64,000 bases of DNA from Nematopogon swammerdamellus (GCA_946902875.1 OX336342.1:16919523-16983522), one strand, 5' to 3'; shown: positions 39,282 through 49,620, numbered from the stretch's first letter. Notes: generated by a model not told the origin, from the letters alone. A program made the numbers and translations.

Positions 39282-41725
39282 TCTATACTTATAAAACTGT
39301 TTGTCCTGACTGACCTATCAACGCAGAGCCAAAACTACTAAGTCTAGAAAGCTGAATTTTTAACGTATGTAGGTTTAAGTTACTTACTTTATTTGAGAAG
39401 GTTTATCGTTTACCTTAACGCAGCTTGGCCTTCGGCCTCGCCCTAAATTACTTACTTTTTTAGAGATGGTTTATTGTATTCCAGAATGCAGCCCAGCCTG
39501 AAGCCTCGCCGTCAGTTACTTACTTTATTTAAAAGGTTTATAGTTTACCTAAATGCAGCTCGGCCTTCGGCCTCGCCCATAGTTACTTACTTTCTTCGAG
39601 AAGGTTTATCCTATTCCTAAACGCAGCTCGGCCTTCGGCCTCACCCATAGTTTATACTTACTTTCACCGAGAATGTGTATAGTATTCCTGAACGCAGCTC
39701 GGCCTTCGGCCTCGCCCTCAGTAACTTACGTTCTTCGAGAAGGTTTATAGTCTTCCTGAACGCAGCTCGGCCTTCCGCCTCGGCCTCAGTTACTTACCTT
39801 CTTCGAGAAGGTTTATGGTCTTCCTGAACGCAGCTCGGCCTTCGGCTTCGCCCATAGTTACTTACTGTCTTCGATAATGTTTATCGTCTTCCTGAAAGCA
39901 GCTCGGCCTTCGGCCTCGCCCTTTGTTAATTACTTTCTTCGAGAAGGTTTATAGTCTTCCTGAACGCAGCTCGGCCTTCGGCCTCGCCCTCAGTTACTTA
40001 CTTTCGTCGAGAAGGTTTATGGTCTTCCTGAACGCAGCTCGGCCTTCGGCCTCCCACTTAATTACTTACTTTCTTAGAGATGGTTTATCGTCTTCCTGAA
40101 AGCAGCTCGCCCTTCGGCCTCGCCCTTAATTAGATACTTTCTTAGAGATGGTGTATCGTCTTCCTGAAGGCAGCTCGGCCTTCGGCCTCGCCCTCAGTTA
40201 CTTACTGTCTTCGAGAAGGTTTATGGTCTTCCTGAACGCAGCTCGGCCTTCGGCCTCGCCCTTTGTTACTTACTTTCTTCGAGAATGTATATGGTTTTCC
40301 TGAACGCAGCTTGGCCTTCGGCCTCGCCCTTTGTTAGTTACTTTCTTCAAGAAGGTTTATAGTCCTCCTGAACGCAGCTCGGCCTTCGGCATCGCCCTCA
40401 GTTACTTACTTTCTTCGACAAGGTTTATGGTCTTCCTGAACGCAGCTCGGCCTTCGGCCTCGCCCTTAATTACATACTTTCTTAGAGATGGTGTATCGTC
40501 TTCCTGAAGGCAGCTCGGCCTTCGGCCTCGCCCTCAGTTACTTACTGTCTTCGAGAAGGTTTATGGTCTTCCTGAACGCAGCTCGGCCTTCGGCCTCGCC
40601 CTTAATTACTTACTTTCTTAGAGATGGTTTGTCGTTTTCCTGAACGCAGCTCGGCCTTCGGCCTCGCTTTCAGTTACTTACTTTCTTCGAGCTGCGTTCT
40701 GGAAAACCATAAACCTTTTATGGTCTTCCAGAACGCAGCTCGGCCTTCGGCCTCACCCTTAATTACTTACTTTCTTAGAGAAGGTTACTTTCTTCGGGAA
40801 GGTTTATGGTCTTCCTGAATGTAGCTCGGCCTTCGGCCTCGCCCTTAATTACTTACTTTCTCCGAGAAGGTTTATGTTCTTCCTTAATGTAGCTCGGCCT
40901 TCGGCCTCGCCCTTTGTTACTTACTTTCTTCGAGAAGGTTCATAGTCTTCCTGAACGCAGCTCGGCCTTCGGCCTCGCCCTTTGTTACTTAATTTCTTCG
41001 AGAAGGTTTATGGTCTTCCTTAATGTGGCTCGGCCTTCGGCCTCGCCCTTTGTTACTTACTTTCTTCGAGAAGGTTTATAGTTTTCCTGAACGCAGCTCG
41101 GCTTTCGGCCTCGCCCTTTGTTACTTACTTTCTTCAAGAAGGTTTATAGTCTTCCTGAACGCAGCTCGGCCTTCGGCCTCGCCCTCAGTTACTTACTTTC
41201 TTCGAGAGCGTTTATAGTCTTCCTGAACGCAGCTCGGCCTTCGGCCTCGCCCTTAATTACTTACTTTCTTAGAGATGGTTTATCGTCTTCCTGAACGCAG
41301 CTCGGCCTTCGCCCTCGCTTTCAGTTACTTACTTTCTTCCACAAGGTTTATGGTCTTCCAGAACGCAGCTCGGCCTTCGGCCTCGCCCTTATTTACTTAC
41401 TTTCTTAGAGAAGGTTTATAATCTTCCTGAACGCAGCTCGGCCTTTGGCCTCGCCCTCAGTTACTTACTTTCTTCGAGAATGTTTATTTTCTTTCTAGAA
41501 TGCAGCTCAGCCTGAAGCCTCGCCGTTAGTTACTTACTTTATTTGAGAAGGTTTATCGTTTACCTGAACGCAGCTTGGCCTTCGGCCTCGCCCTTAATTA
41601 CTTACTTTCTTAGAGATGGTTTATCGACTTCCTGAACGCAGCTCGGCCTTCGGCCTCGCCCATAGTTACTGACTGTCTTCTTTGAAATACGAATTTCACG
41701 CGAGCGGAGCCGCGGGCTCAGCTAG
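39282..41725 (+). mobile_element. Non-autonomous Helitron, 2444 bp, mostly minisatellite
   Basis: The 5' end TCTATACTTATAAAACTG follows an A at 39281. The 3' end carries CACGCGAGCGGAGCCGCGGG, then CTAG at 41722-41725 before a T. TC...CTAG at an A/T junction with a GC hairpin about 10 nt from the end fits Helitrons. There is no Rep/helicase. More than 90 percent is a 68-bp tandem repeat. Confidence 0.85.
39390..41690 (+). repeat. 68-bp minisatellite, about 34 units
   Basis: Unit: GAAGGTTTATGGTCTTCCTG, AACGCAGCTCGGCCTTCGGC, CTCGCCCTTAGTTACTTACT, TTCTTCGA. Neighbouring CGCAGCTCGG starts at 39761, 39829, 39897 and 39965 are 68 apart. The GGCCTTCGGCC core is self-complementary. Frames with repeated P-E-R-S-S-A-F-G-L-A are by-products. 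Confidence 0.9.
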
Positions 41726-42989
41726 TTTATATATATTCGATATAGGAACAGGGATGAAATTTCGTGATTTTTTTTATTTTGTTTTGTTTGCTAATTTTGT
41801 GACTGAACGTATGTCAGTGGTATAGTTTTTTCATAACTTTATCTTGTATGACTATGTATTAATCCATTTAATCTCCGCAGCACTACCCTCATCACAGCTA
41901 ACTCGAAAATTACAGTGGGCTTTTGAGAACCCATCGTACCATCGTAAGTAAAATTATTAGTTGTATTTAATAAATAAAACAAATAATGAAAGACAATAAA
42001 CTATTTGACAATATGCTTTATTTAAATGAACGCTATTTATTGCTGTACGTGACTCTTTGTATTTAAATATTTGCTAAATTAAAATACATTCTAGTTTCTG
42101 TACACTTATTGCTACAAAGGAAGTTCACTTACTGTAGGTATCTGTGTTTTCTGGTAAGTGGGTCAGAAGGCCCCTCAAAATTAAATGTAATTGGGTCGAA
42201 AGGCCACAATTCTTTTTTTTTTTTTTACAGTGGGTCCTGAGAATGGGTCAGAACGCCACGAGATCGCAAAATCGGTATTAGTCATGAGTTTCATAAAGTC
42301 AGTGTAAGTATTCCTACATATTACTAAATGCATAGCGTCTGTCGTCCGTGTACATGTATGTTATCTTATAAGTAATTCGAAAACGGATCAATCATTGTAA
42401 TGTAGTTTTCAGCAGTGCAATTTTTCATTACTCGGGATGGTTATAAATGTACTATTATAAATATATAACATAACTTTACTAGTGTGAAATACTGTTTATG
42501 TCAAAAGAAATTCACCTAACCTAAATGTCGACTGTTACTCATTCAAAGACATCCTTAATACAATTTAACATCTCATTCATCAACTGTCAATCGAATGACA
42601 TTTAAATGAGCAATAAGAGTGGTCTATAGAGAACAGACACTTTTCTTTCAGAATACGAAATCCAATAGATCCATTAACTAGATTTTACAATTCTTCAAAT
42701 AATTCAATTCCTTGAATGCACGACTGATAGTCATTGGATGTAAAGAAGCTAATCTCGCGGACGCTAATACTCTCGAGCGTCTTTCTACAATTCAATTTGA
42801 TCCGTCCGTCTGTCACAAAGAACGACGAATTGGAGGTGCTCTATCAGAACCGCCAAATAAGAATATTTATACAAGTGGTTAAATAAATAAATGATTTTTT
42901 TTTATTGAACAATAATCGATAAAAAAACAGTGATACATGAAGAAAACATACAGAAGGCAATGACGTATCATGTATTCTACTAGACCTCT
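41726..42989. other. No recognised gene
   Basis: AT-rich DNA upstream of the THAP gene. TGGGTCAGAAGGCC, GGGTCGAAAGGCC and GGGTCAGAACGCC recur at 42160-42260. A minus open stretch there ends at a GTAAGT-like donor (42129), but it rests on this small repeat. Confidence 0.4.
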
Positions 42990-43146
42990 TACCCGGGCAA
43001 CAGCCTTCGCTCCACCGCGGTGGAGTAACCATTACGCGGAGGGACCCTCTTGAGACTAGTAGCTCGCGAGCGACCGAACGCGGCGGACGCGCCGCCGTCC
43101 GCGCGCTCGCTGCCGTCCGTCTGCGGCTCGCATCGCGCCAGTCATT
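42990..43146 (+). promoter_or_regulatory. CpG-rich promoter of the THAP gene
   Basis: CCACCGCGGTGG at 43012 is palindromic; GAACGCGGCGGACGCGCCGC and CGTCCGCGCGCTCGC follow. The island ends at the start ATG. No TATA box. A minus 112-codon frame through it is a by-product. Confidence 0.5.
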
Positions 43147-43223
43147 ATGCCCGGTTGTGTGTTGCGATATTGCAAAAATCATACCAAAAATATTGGTAAA
43201 ACTGATGGCATCTCATTTCATAG
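43147..43223 (+). CDS. THAP-domain gene, exon 1
   Basis: ATG 43147 opens M-P-G-C-V-L-R-Y-C-K-N-H, ending G-I-S-F-H at CATAG|GTAAGTA. M-x-x-C-x4-C near the N terminus followed by F-H-R-F-P across the splice is the beginning of a THAP zinc finger (C2CH). THAP proteins bind DNA and include P-element-type transposases and nuclear regulators. Two bases (AG) carry over and join G from exon 2 to give Arg, so the frame is exactly kept. The start follows a CpG-rich promoter. Which THAP protein this is cannot be told because only the first half of the domain is present. Confidence 0.8.
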
Positions 43224-44104
43224 GTAAGTATCACTTCATTGTGATCTTAATATATAAGGTCTTTCAAAATTAGTTAATAGTACGCTAAGGGGGGGTTCTG
43301 CATCATATAGGGAGTAAAACCTATATAAATTTTTTTGGACCTTGGGCTTTTTTTATGTAAAATGTTTTTTATGTATTTAAATAAAAAAATATGTGGTTGA
43401 TTTTTATAGCCTAATCGATTCATTTTCATAACAGTAACAAAAAAGTCTTCATTACCATTTTGATGTAACACGTGTAAGTTGGTAAAAAAAATCAAATTCT
43501 TTCTATTCCATACTAATAAAACTAAAATTGTGGTTTTCACAATTTCTGAAAGAAAGAGATCTATGTGTTGGAAGACTTTTTTGTTCCTGGCATGAAACTG
43601 AAACGATTAAGAAAATAATTTTTTTTTACATTTTACATTATTATAAATTTTGTTTTGTAAAAAAAAATCTTTGTTCCTCAAAAGTGATTTATTTACGATA
43701 CAGAATCCCCCCTTAGCGTACTATTAACTAATTTTGAAAGACCTTATATATAATATCTTGTTTTCCATGTGCTTACAAATATTTGGTTCAACTGGCCAAT
43801 TAGGGCTGTCACAACGCTACTTCAATTTGAAAATTTTGTACATTTTATGTATTGACCTCGCATTGCAATAACATAAGCATTATTTAATTAAACAAATAAA
43901 TTGAACGCGCTCATTAGGGCTGCCACATATGAATGATTAGAAATAGAGTTCTGGGATATCATGTGTGAAAGTAAATAAATATGTATTAAACCACGTTAAA
44001 ATATGAGAGTGAATTGACCGCTAATTAGGGTTGTCGCTATTCTTTTATTTTTTTTTATTAGTAAGTAATTGAGAAATTTTCAAGAAAAAAATTTTTTTTA
44101 CTAG
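43224..44104 (+). other. THAP gene intron with MITE
   Basis: 881 bp from GTAAGTA to TTTTTTTACTAG, containing the 500-bp element at 43251. The 3' part is AT-rich. Confidence 0.7.
43251..43750. mobile_element. MITE, TATATAAGG family, 500 bp
   Basis: Terminal inverted repeats of 50 bp (43251-43300 and 43701-43750) with one or two differences: TATATAAGGTCTTTCAAAAT, TAGTTAATAGTACGCTAAGG, then GGGGG. The flanks are TA/TATA. The AT-rich inside has short frames on both strands but no transposase. Shares termini with 23972-24231. Confidence 0.85.
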
Positions 44105-44186
44105 GTTTCCACATCCTACTAAGGGATCAATACGAGAAAGATGGATAAAAATAGTCCAAGATGATACATTGTTTAAGGGAAAGTGA
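44105..44186 (+). CDS. THAP-domain gene, exon 2
   Basis: After the acceptor, in the frame set by exon 1, it reads (R)-F-P-H-P-T-K-G-S-I-R-E-R-W-I-K-I-V-Q-D-D and ends K-G-K with TGA at 44184. F-P and the invariant Trp are in place for THAP. The second zinc pair (C-x2-H of the CSxHF motif) is not reached, so this product of about 52 residues would be half a domain. Either AA|GTGAAA at 44082/44083 is a donor to a further exon, or the gene is a truncated, perhaps regulatory or dead, form. An AATAAA at 44333 would suit a short transcript. Confidence 0.7.
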
Positions 44187-44332
44187 AAATTTAAATTTGT
44201 GTAAAGTGAAATTTAAATTATTTTGTTTAAGTACGGAGGAAGAGTTATTTTAGTTGTGTTTGTGTGTGTAGTCCAAAGTATACCTACCTAATGGTTTTTT
44301 TTAGTTATATATATATATATATTTTTTTTTTA

Positions 44333-44338
44333 AATAAA
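44333..44338 (+). terminator. Possible polyadenylation signal of the THAP gene
   Basis: AATAAA about 150 bp after the stop codon, followed by T/GT-rich DNA. Confidence 0.4.
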
Positions 44339-44484
44339 AGCTGCACTCTTTATTTTATGTATGTTTGGTTTAGAGATTTTAAGTTTAGTCCAAGGCCAAG
44401 ACCGCAGTTATTAATTCTTTATTATTAAGTTTAGTTTTTTAGATATTATTCTAGTTATTAAGTGTAGGTATTATAAGAATACAA

Positions 44485-44619
44485 AACGGCTTTACTCGCG
44501 GTCGAAATACGAGCTGTGTGGCTCGACGTTTCGGGCCAAACGTATGGCCCATCATCATGAGCACTCTGGCCGAAATGTCCAGCCACACAGCTCGTATTTC
44601 GATAGTGAGTAAAGCCGTT
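44485..44619. mobile_element. Foldback, about 51-bp arms
   Basis: AACGGCTTTACTCGCGGTCG, AAATACGAGCTGTGTGGCTC matches the complement of AGCCACACAGCTCGTATTTC, GATAGTGAGTAAAGCCGTT with about six changes. The loop holds ATGGCCCATCATCATGAGC. Confidence 0.75.
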
Positions 44620-44777
44620 GTTACTTCTTAGAATGTCAAATAACCACGGTAATTTAAAAACCCATATAAGTTTAGGTATGTATTTCAAGTTATTATAGTT
44701 CTGTATTTTAAGTTTAATAAATACATAAAAACGTTTTTTTCGATTAAATTCACTATCTGTTTTCTTCTATAATCCTT

Positions 44778-44826
44778 TAAAACGTCCCACTGCTAGGCAC
44801 GGACTCTGCCCACTGACATAGGAGGT
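44778..44826 (+). repeat. Retroelement scrap
   Basis: CGTCCCACTGCTAGGCACGG, ACTCTGCCCACTGAC resembles a very common lepidopteran retroelement segment (CCCACTGCTGGGCA). Confidence 0.45.
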
Positions 44827-44879
44827 ATTGTTTTTATTGTTGTTGTTTTATTGTTTATTGAGTATTCTTATGGCAGTCA

Positions 44880-45162
44880 TATTGCACTCGAACTTGTCAC
44901 AATTTGTTATATCCGGTTCGATTACTCGTACATGGTGACCAGTGGAAATCAGAAGCAGTTTACACAAAAATACCTTTCATAGACCAGTGTGCACTAGTTA
45001 CCTAACTTTATTTTTCTTCACCGGAGCGATCGTACCTATTCGTTATGAAATGCACGTATATCAATCCTTATCAAGGAAATAAATAAGTACATTAGTTAGT
45101 GCCCGGGATTTGAACCCGCAACTTCTGCATTGAGAAGCGTTACCACTAGACTATGGGCACAA
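44880..45162 (-). mobile_element. tRNA-derived SINE, second family
   Basis: On the minus strand GTGCCCATAGTCTAGTGGTA (A box) is followed by GCTTCTCAATGCAGAAGT (anticodon-like arm) and GCGGGTTCAAATCCCGGGCA (B box). The acceptor and T stems overlap by about three bases and the anticodon loop would be 8 nt, so it is not a working tRNA. The element ends in AACCGGATATAACAAATTGT, GACAAGTTCGAGTGCAATAT and AATAAACAATAAAAC, a tail shared with 58862 and 55784. Confidence 0.65.
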
Positions 45163-45239
45163 TTAACCATAATACCTACTCGTAAAATAATAAATCGAAA
45201 AATATATTTTTGGTAGTCTAAGTGACAACCCTACGTATT

Positions 45240-45365
45240 CCAATGCACGTGTTGACTGACCGGCCGGGCCGGCCGGGCGGCTAGCCGCTAGTCGCTCGCT
45301 AGCTAGCCCCTCTCCCGCTCGCTTTCCGCCCCGCGCGGCTCAGCGTTCCGCCACCCCGCTACCTT
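45240..45365. promoter_or_regulatory. GC-rich island
   Basis: GGCCGGGCCGGCCGGGCGGC and CGCTCGCTAGCTAGCCCC; palindromic GC blocks. Possible promoter, no gene recognised beside it. Confidence 0.3.
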
Positions 45366-46867
45366 ACCTCATACCTCAGTTATTGGCCGTCATTTCTCTG
45401 TATTCTTTCTTCGTAGTGCTCACTCTATACATAAAATCTCTTTGACAGAAGGAGATTACAAATTTACTAGATCACACAGAGAAACAAAAGAACAATAGCG
45501 CGTGAACTTATCACTAGAAGTGAATTCTTCCACTAAACATTTGGGTGATGTGATGAGAGTAAGAGCAAAGGGGCTATAATCGAGAGAAAACATTGAATAT
45601 CTTTCTTTACTCATCGGACATTGAGCGTCAGGTTCATTCCGAACAAAGCCCCCCAAGCTTTGCATGGAATTGAGAGACATCGTTGTATTTACGCAAATCA
45701 AATATTGTATTATGCTATAAATAAGTTGCAAAAAGGTCAGATCTGTATTATATTCAAGCAAACCTTTGGGATGTGGTAAAGGGTGTCGAAATAGGCGTAC
45801 GGTTAATGTGAGGGAATAGTAACAAATTCCATATATTAAAGTACAGGACGTCCCAGAAACCGACGATAATCCGTCAACAGGTGATAACTTGATAAGGCAT
45901 GTGAAAAAAAAAATTGTTTATTCGTCAAAGTGTAATATAGAATATTATGTTATAATCGGTAACCAGGATAATTGAATAAAAACTGAAAATGGAATTAATT
46001 ATGCCCATTCATTCCACTTTGTGAACTTTCTGGATTCCATGGTCAGCCCTACATTACGCCGAAGCCAATCGTAGGATGGAAATAAGAATATCTTGGATTT
46101 TACACGTGATATTGATAATGCGGTGAATAAGTTTGAATAAAATTTACTTTTCTTCCATTAATAGCAAGAAAAGAGGAAAATCATTAAGACAATTTATTCA
46201 CTAATAGATGTACATCTCGTATACTTTGCCCATGTCAGGTTTAGGCAAATTGAATTCGCCTTATCCAATCATATATTATTGAAAATAATGCTGCGGATTT
46301 GCAGGGATCTACGAATAAAAGAGTGAAAGAGAGACGACAGATCGCTTAGGCCTGTTTGGATTTTCAATAAAGAATAATATTACTAATAGTGAATTTAGTA
46401 AATAATGTGATCCAAGATAAATATGTAAATACCGTTTAAAATTTAATATAGAGTACATTTTCGTACAAAAATCCAAGCATAAATTTGAATTTGATTCTCG
46501 TTTTTCTTTTTTCTGCTTTAAATTCTTGGTGGCCTCCAAGCTTGCAACATGTCGCGAATACAAAGCTAACGTATACTTGACGACTAGTTGAGAGCACTAG
46601 ACATGAAATAAGCCAGAAGTGCATTGGGTTTTAAATTATATCTTTAAAAGATAATACACATAATACTAATCGTCTTAAACTATTTTATCGCATAAAGGTG
46701 GACAGGAAGAAAATTCATTAGTTAGTACTTAAGTTATTACCTTTTGTACGTGTTTAAGCGCAATAAACCTTTTTAAACATTTTGAATTAGAATGTGTATT
46801 TTAACAGCCGATATTTTGTTTAATATTAATTGCAAAAACAACTTCTCAAGGTGAACATACAATACAC
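45366..46867. other. No recognised feature
   Basis: AT-rich, apparently unique DNA. Minus frames at 45456-45761, 46309-46624 and 46773-47045 have no motifs or paired splice sites. Confidence 0.45.
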
Positions 46868-46960
46868 CGATAATTGTGGTATCCCCCATACAAAAAGCAC
46901 CAGATAAGTGTGGTATCCCCCATACACACAGCACCAGATAATTGAGGTAGCCCGCGCCGC
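46868..46960 (+). repeat. Tandem 46-bp repeat, about two units
   Basis: GTGGTATCCCCCATAC, then AGCACCAGATAA occurs twice and a third unit starts (GATAATTGAGGTAGCCC). Confidence 0.75.
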
Positions 46961-47523
46961 CTCCCCGGATGTCGAACAGGCGGCCACCGAGCCACGGAGC
47001 CATCCTTGCTATATCTAGTCCAAGTAAGTCTATGTGAAGCCTCAATTCACTGCACCATTTGGCGCCCGCTTCGGAAACACAACAATGGAGCGACTGAACC
47101 CGTTAAAATTGTATCTATGCATTGCAAAAGGTTTTGGAAAGAATTTGTGTCACTTTAAAAAAATAAAATCCACCGCCAGCGTATTGGCAGCGCTACCCCG
47201 CCCCCCCTCAAACCCCCACCCTCTCATAACGCCTTCCTCCTGAACCCCGATGCGAAGCCAGAATGCTGAGCAGCCTTTGTAGGGCATCAGGTCGCATTCT
47301 AACTATGGGGTCAGCGAGCATAAGTCAACGTTTCTCTTGCAAGTCGTGTGAGTCGATATTTCGAAACTGCACGTGACTGAAATACACTCGAGAAGAGTAA
47401 CGATGCATTTTAATGTAAATATGCACTGCACTGCAAGTCACACTGCATAATTGCCCCGGTACTACTGCGTTGAATGAGCAATCGATACGTGAATCCTTGA
47501 ATAGATCTAACGAGTTCTGTAAA
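46961..47523. other. No recognised feature
   Basis: Mixed DNA. A 69-codon plus frame at 47034-47243 has a Pro-rich end and no motif. Confidence 0.4.
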
Positions 47524-48067
47524 AAAAACTATTATTAAAAACAAAAAACCCGACTACGAAAAACAAAAAAGGAAAAAATAAGATAATTTTGTAATATATT
47601 GGGGCAAAGTGCAGTTTAGAATACGTACTAGCAAAACTTAGGAAGTCGAATATATGATTCTGAAAATATAGCATTAGGTATCGATCATAATTAATTATGT
47701 ACTTGAACATAGTCAATCTGCTTTGATAATATGAACGAAAGGTCCTTCGAACACAATTAATAATACAGCCGGAGTCGGAGTCAGCAAAACTTCTTGAAAA
47801 TCTAGCTGACTCCGACTCCGGCTGTATTATTAATTGTGTTCGAAGGACCTTTCGTTCATATTATCAAAGCAGATTGACTATGTTCAAGTACAAAATTAAT
47901 TATGATCGATACCTAATGCTATATTTTCAGAATCATATAAGTATTCGACTTCCTAAGTTTTGCTAGTACGTATTCTAAACTGCACTTTGCCCCAATATAT
48001 TACAAAATTATCTTATTTTTTCCTTTTTTGTTTTTCGTAGGGTTTTTTGTTTTTAATAATAGTTTTT
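47524..48067. mobile_element. Large foldback: 262-bp arms, 19-nt loop
   Basis: Arms 47524-47785 and 47805-48067 are nearly identical reverse complements. Visible differences are a 3-nt CGA insertion in CCCGACTACG and a few single-base changes. Landmarks are AGCCGGAGTCGGAGTCAGC, GAAAGGTCCTTCGAACAC and TTGGGGCAAAGTGCAGTTT. The outer end (AAAAACAAAAAACCCGACTA) resembles the repeat end at 50305. No coding content. Confidence 0.9.
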
Positions 48068-48151
48068 ATTTCACACTTTTTAGAACATAACTCTACATTG
48101 ATAATATAATGTTTTGTTTAAAATTTAATTTTGTTTTTAAATTAAATACTG

Positions 48152-48531
48152 TCATGTCAGCCTCGGTAGCTCATTGGTGCAGTCGGTCGACTTTTGTTAA
48201 GCAGTGCAGTGCTGAGCGCGGTCAGTACTTGGAGGAGTGACCGCTCGACCGTTGGAGGCTGACCGTTGTTCGGATTCCACGATACACTGTAGGTCCCTTC
48301 CCTTCTTACCTTACTAGGTGGTAGGGTTTATCCCGGCCGGGTTGGTACCACTGCACTGAGCGAAACGTAGGTCGAAACTGCTATGTAAATAGTTCGTGTT
48401 TTCCGTCCAGTTCAGTTTAGCCGACATGAAATTAAGGGAAGTACTGACATGGCACATAGTTCAACCGGTGTTATGGGCTGACATCACGGATGTTGTAGGT
48501 GATGTAGCCAACCGTGTCAGTTTCCATAAAA
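48152..48531 (+). mobile_element. Composite tRNA/5S-head SINE with 8-bp target duplication
   Basis: AAATACTG at 48144-48151 and 48532-48539 flank the element. Head: GTCAGCCTCGGTAGCTCA, then a shortened 5S part TTGTTAAGCAGTGCAGTGC, GGTCAGTACTTGGAGGAGTG, ACCGCTCGACC, GGAGGCTGACC. Body to GTGTCAGTTTCCATAAAAA. The intact duplication argues for a rather young insertion. Confidence 0.9.
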
Positions 48532-48888
48532 AAATACTGAATTTGTTCCAGTACAAAATCTCGGAACAGACTTGAAATTTGAATAGTAAGGGATATACAG
48601 CGACATCTGCTGGCTGTAAAACTTATTATTTCCAGGAAATTAAACATTCAGTGAATGCCACAGATTTCTTTTTAAAGTTGTCAATTTTATTACCTGTCAT
48701 GTTGGTAATCTGTGCTGTCATGTTATACATCATGTATGTACAATATGATGAGTATGCATAATATGTATAGAGGTTTATTGTTATTTCTGAAGATAACTTT
48801 CTCAAATTAATTTATTGGCACCTGCGGTACAGATCTGAAAAAATTAATTATGAGAAACAAATTAGCCTCAGAAATAGCAATATAACTC
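48532..48888. other. No recognised feature
   Basis: AT-rich DNA. A 60-codon frame at 48579-48761 has a hydrophobic stretch (L-L-P-V-M-L-V-I-C-A-V-M-L) but no ATG at its start and no splice support. Confidence 0.4.
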
Positions 48889-49236
48889 TTTTTTTATGGT
48901 AACTGACACGGTTGGGTACATCCAAAGAGATTAAAAGGGGCTGTCTTTGGGTACATCCATGGAGTTGGGGAACAACTCCATGGGTACATCACCTACAACA
49001 TCCGTGATGTCAGACCATAACACCGGGTGAACTTGGTGCCACGTCAGCCTTCCCTTCGGTCGTGCCGGCTACACTGAACTGGACGGAAAGCACAAACTAT
49101 TTACATAGCCGTTTTGACCCACCTTTCATTCAGTGCGGTGGTACCAACCCGGGCGGGTTAAACCCTACCACCTAGTAATATAAGAAGGGAGTCATATCCT
49201 TTAGTCAACTTTTACGCCATACACGGGGAGAGATGC
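48889..49236 (-). mobile_element. Type B SINE with inserted duplications
   Basis: A T-run, GGTAACTGACACGGTTGGG, the triplicated GGGTACATC segment (48914-48990), the body to CTACCACCTAGTAATATAAG, then GAAGGGAGTCATATCC and head B to CACGGGGAGAGATGC. This is the most complete type B copy. Confidence 0.8.
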
Positions 49237-49401
49237 TTACAGGTCTTAAAGAAAGAAGTTTAAATTATTAAGTTATTATTGGGCTTTTACTTGGAGTATA
49301 TGAAATAAAACAAATACTCTTATAAATATAAAATTCGGATTGGTATTTTATAAAACCATTTACATAAATATACACATTACATATGATTTGTTTTATGTTT
49401 A

Positions 49402-49620
49402 AATGTAGTACATTTGCGCTGTTTATAGGAATAAATGACCTTTGCGTTTCTGTTCAAGAGAATTGAACTTATATCTTTCGAATACAACGTTTTTCTTCGG
49501 CATGAAGATATTTATCAAATTGTTGTAATACTTCTTCCATTGACTTAAAATTCTGACTTCTTCATATTGATCAAGAGATGTGAATTGTGTCAACAAATCC
49601 TTCAGGCTTCTCAATGCGTG
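49402..49620 (-). pseudogene. LTR-retrotransposon gag-like relic
   Basis: The minus frame reads L-K-D-L-L-T-Q-F, then W-K-K-Y-Y-N-N-L and M-P-K-K-N-V-V-F-E-R-Y-K-F-N-S-L-E-Q-K. The P-K-K-N-V-x-x-E-R-Y-K-F-N-x-x-x-Q-K block is typical of insect Gypsy-type gag proteins. It has no proper start, is preceded by a stop in frame, and ends shortly after. Upstream on the minus strand K-V-T-F-S-R-I-E-K-P-E in another frame hints at a frameshift. Confidence 0.45.

Noticed and set aside
40624..41217. Proteins with repeated P-E-R-S-S-A-F-G-L-A
   Set aside because: By-products of the 68-bp minisatellite.
39390..41690. A CRISPR-like array of palindromic repeats
   Set aside because: The whole 68-bp unit is repeated, including the part that would be spacer, and it lies in a Helitron of a eukaryote.
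42844..43182. A 112-codon Arg/Ala-rich minus frame
   Set aside because: It lies antisense over the CpG island and first THAP exon and has no motif.
45098..45162. A functional tRNA gene on the minus strand
   Set aside because: A and B boxes are present, but the acceptor and T stems overlap by about three bases and the anticodon loop would be 8 nt; it is the head of a SINE.
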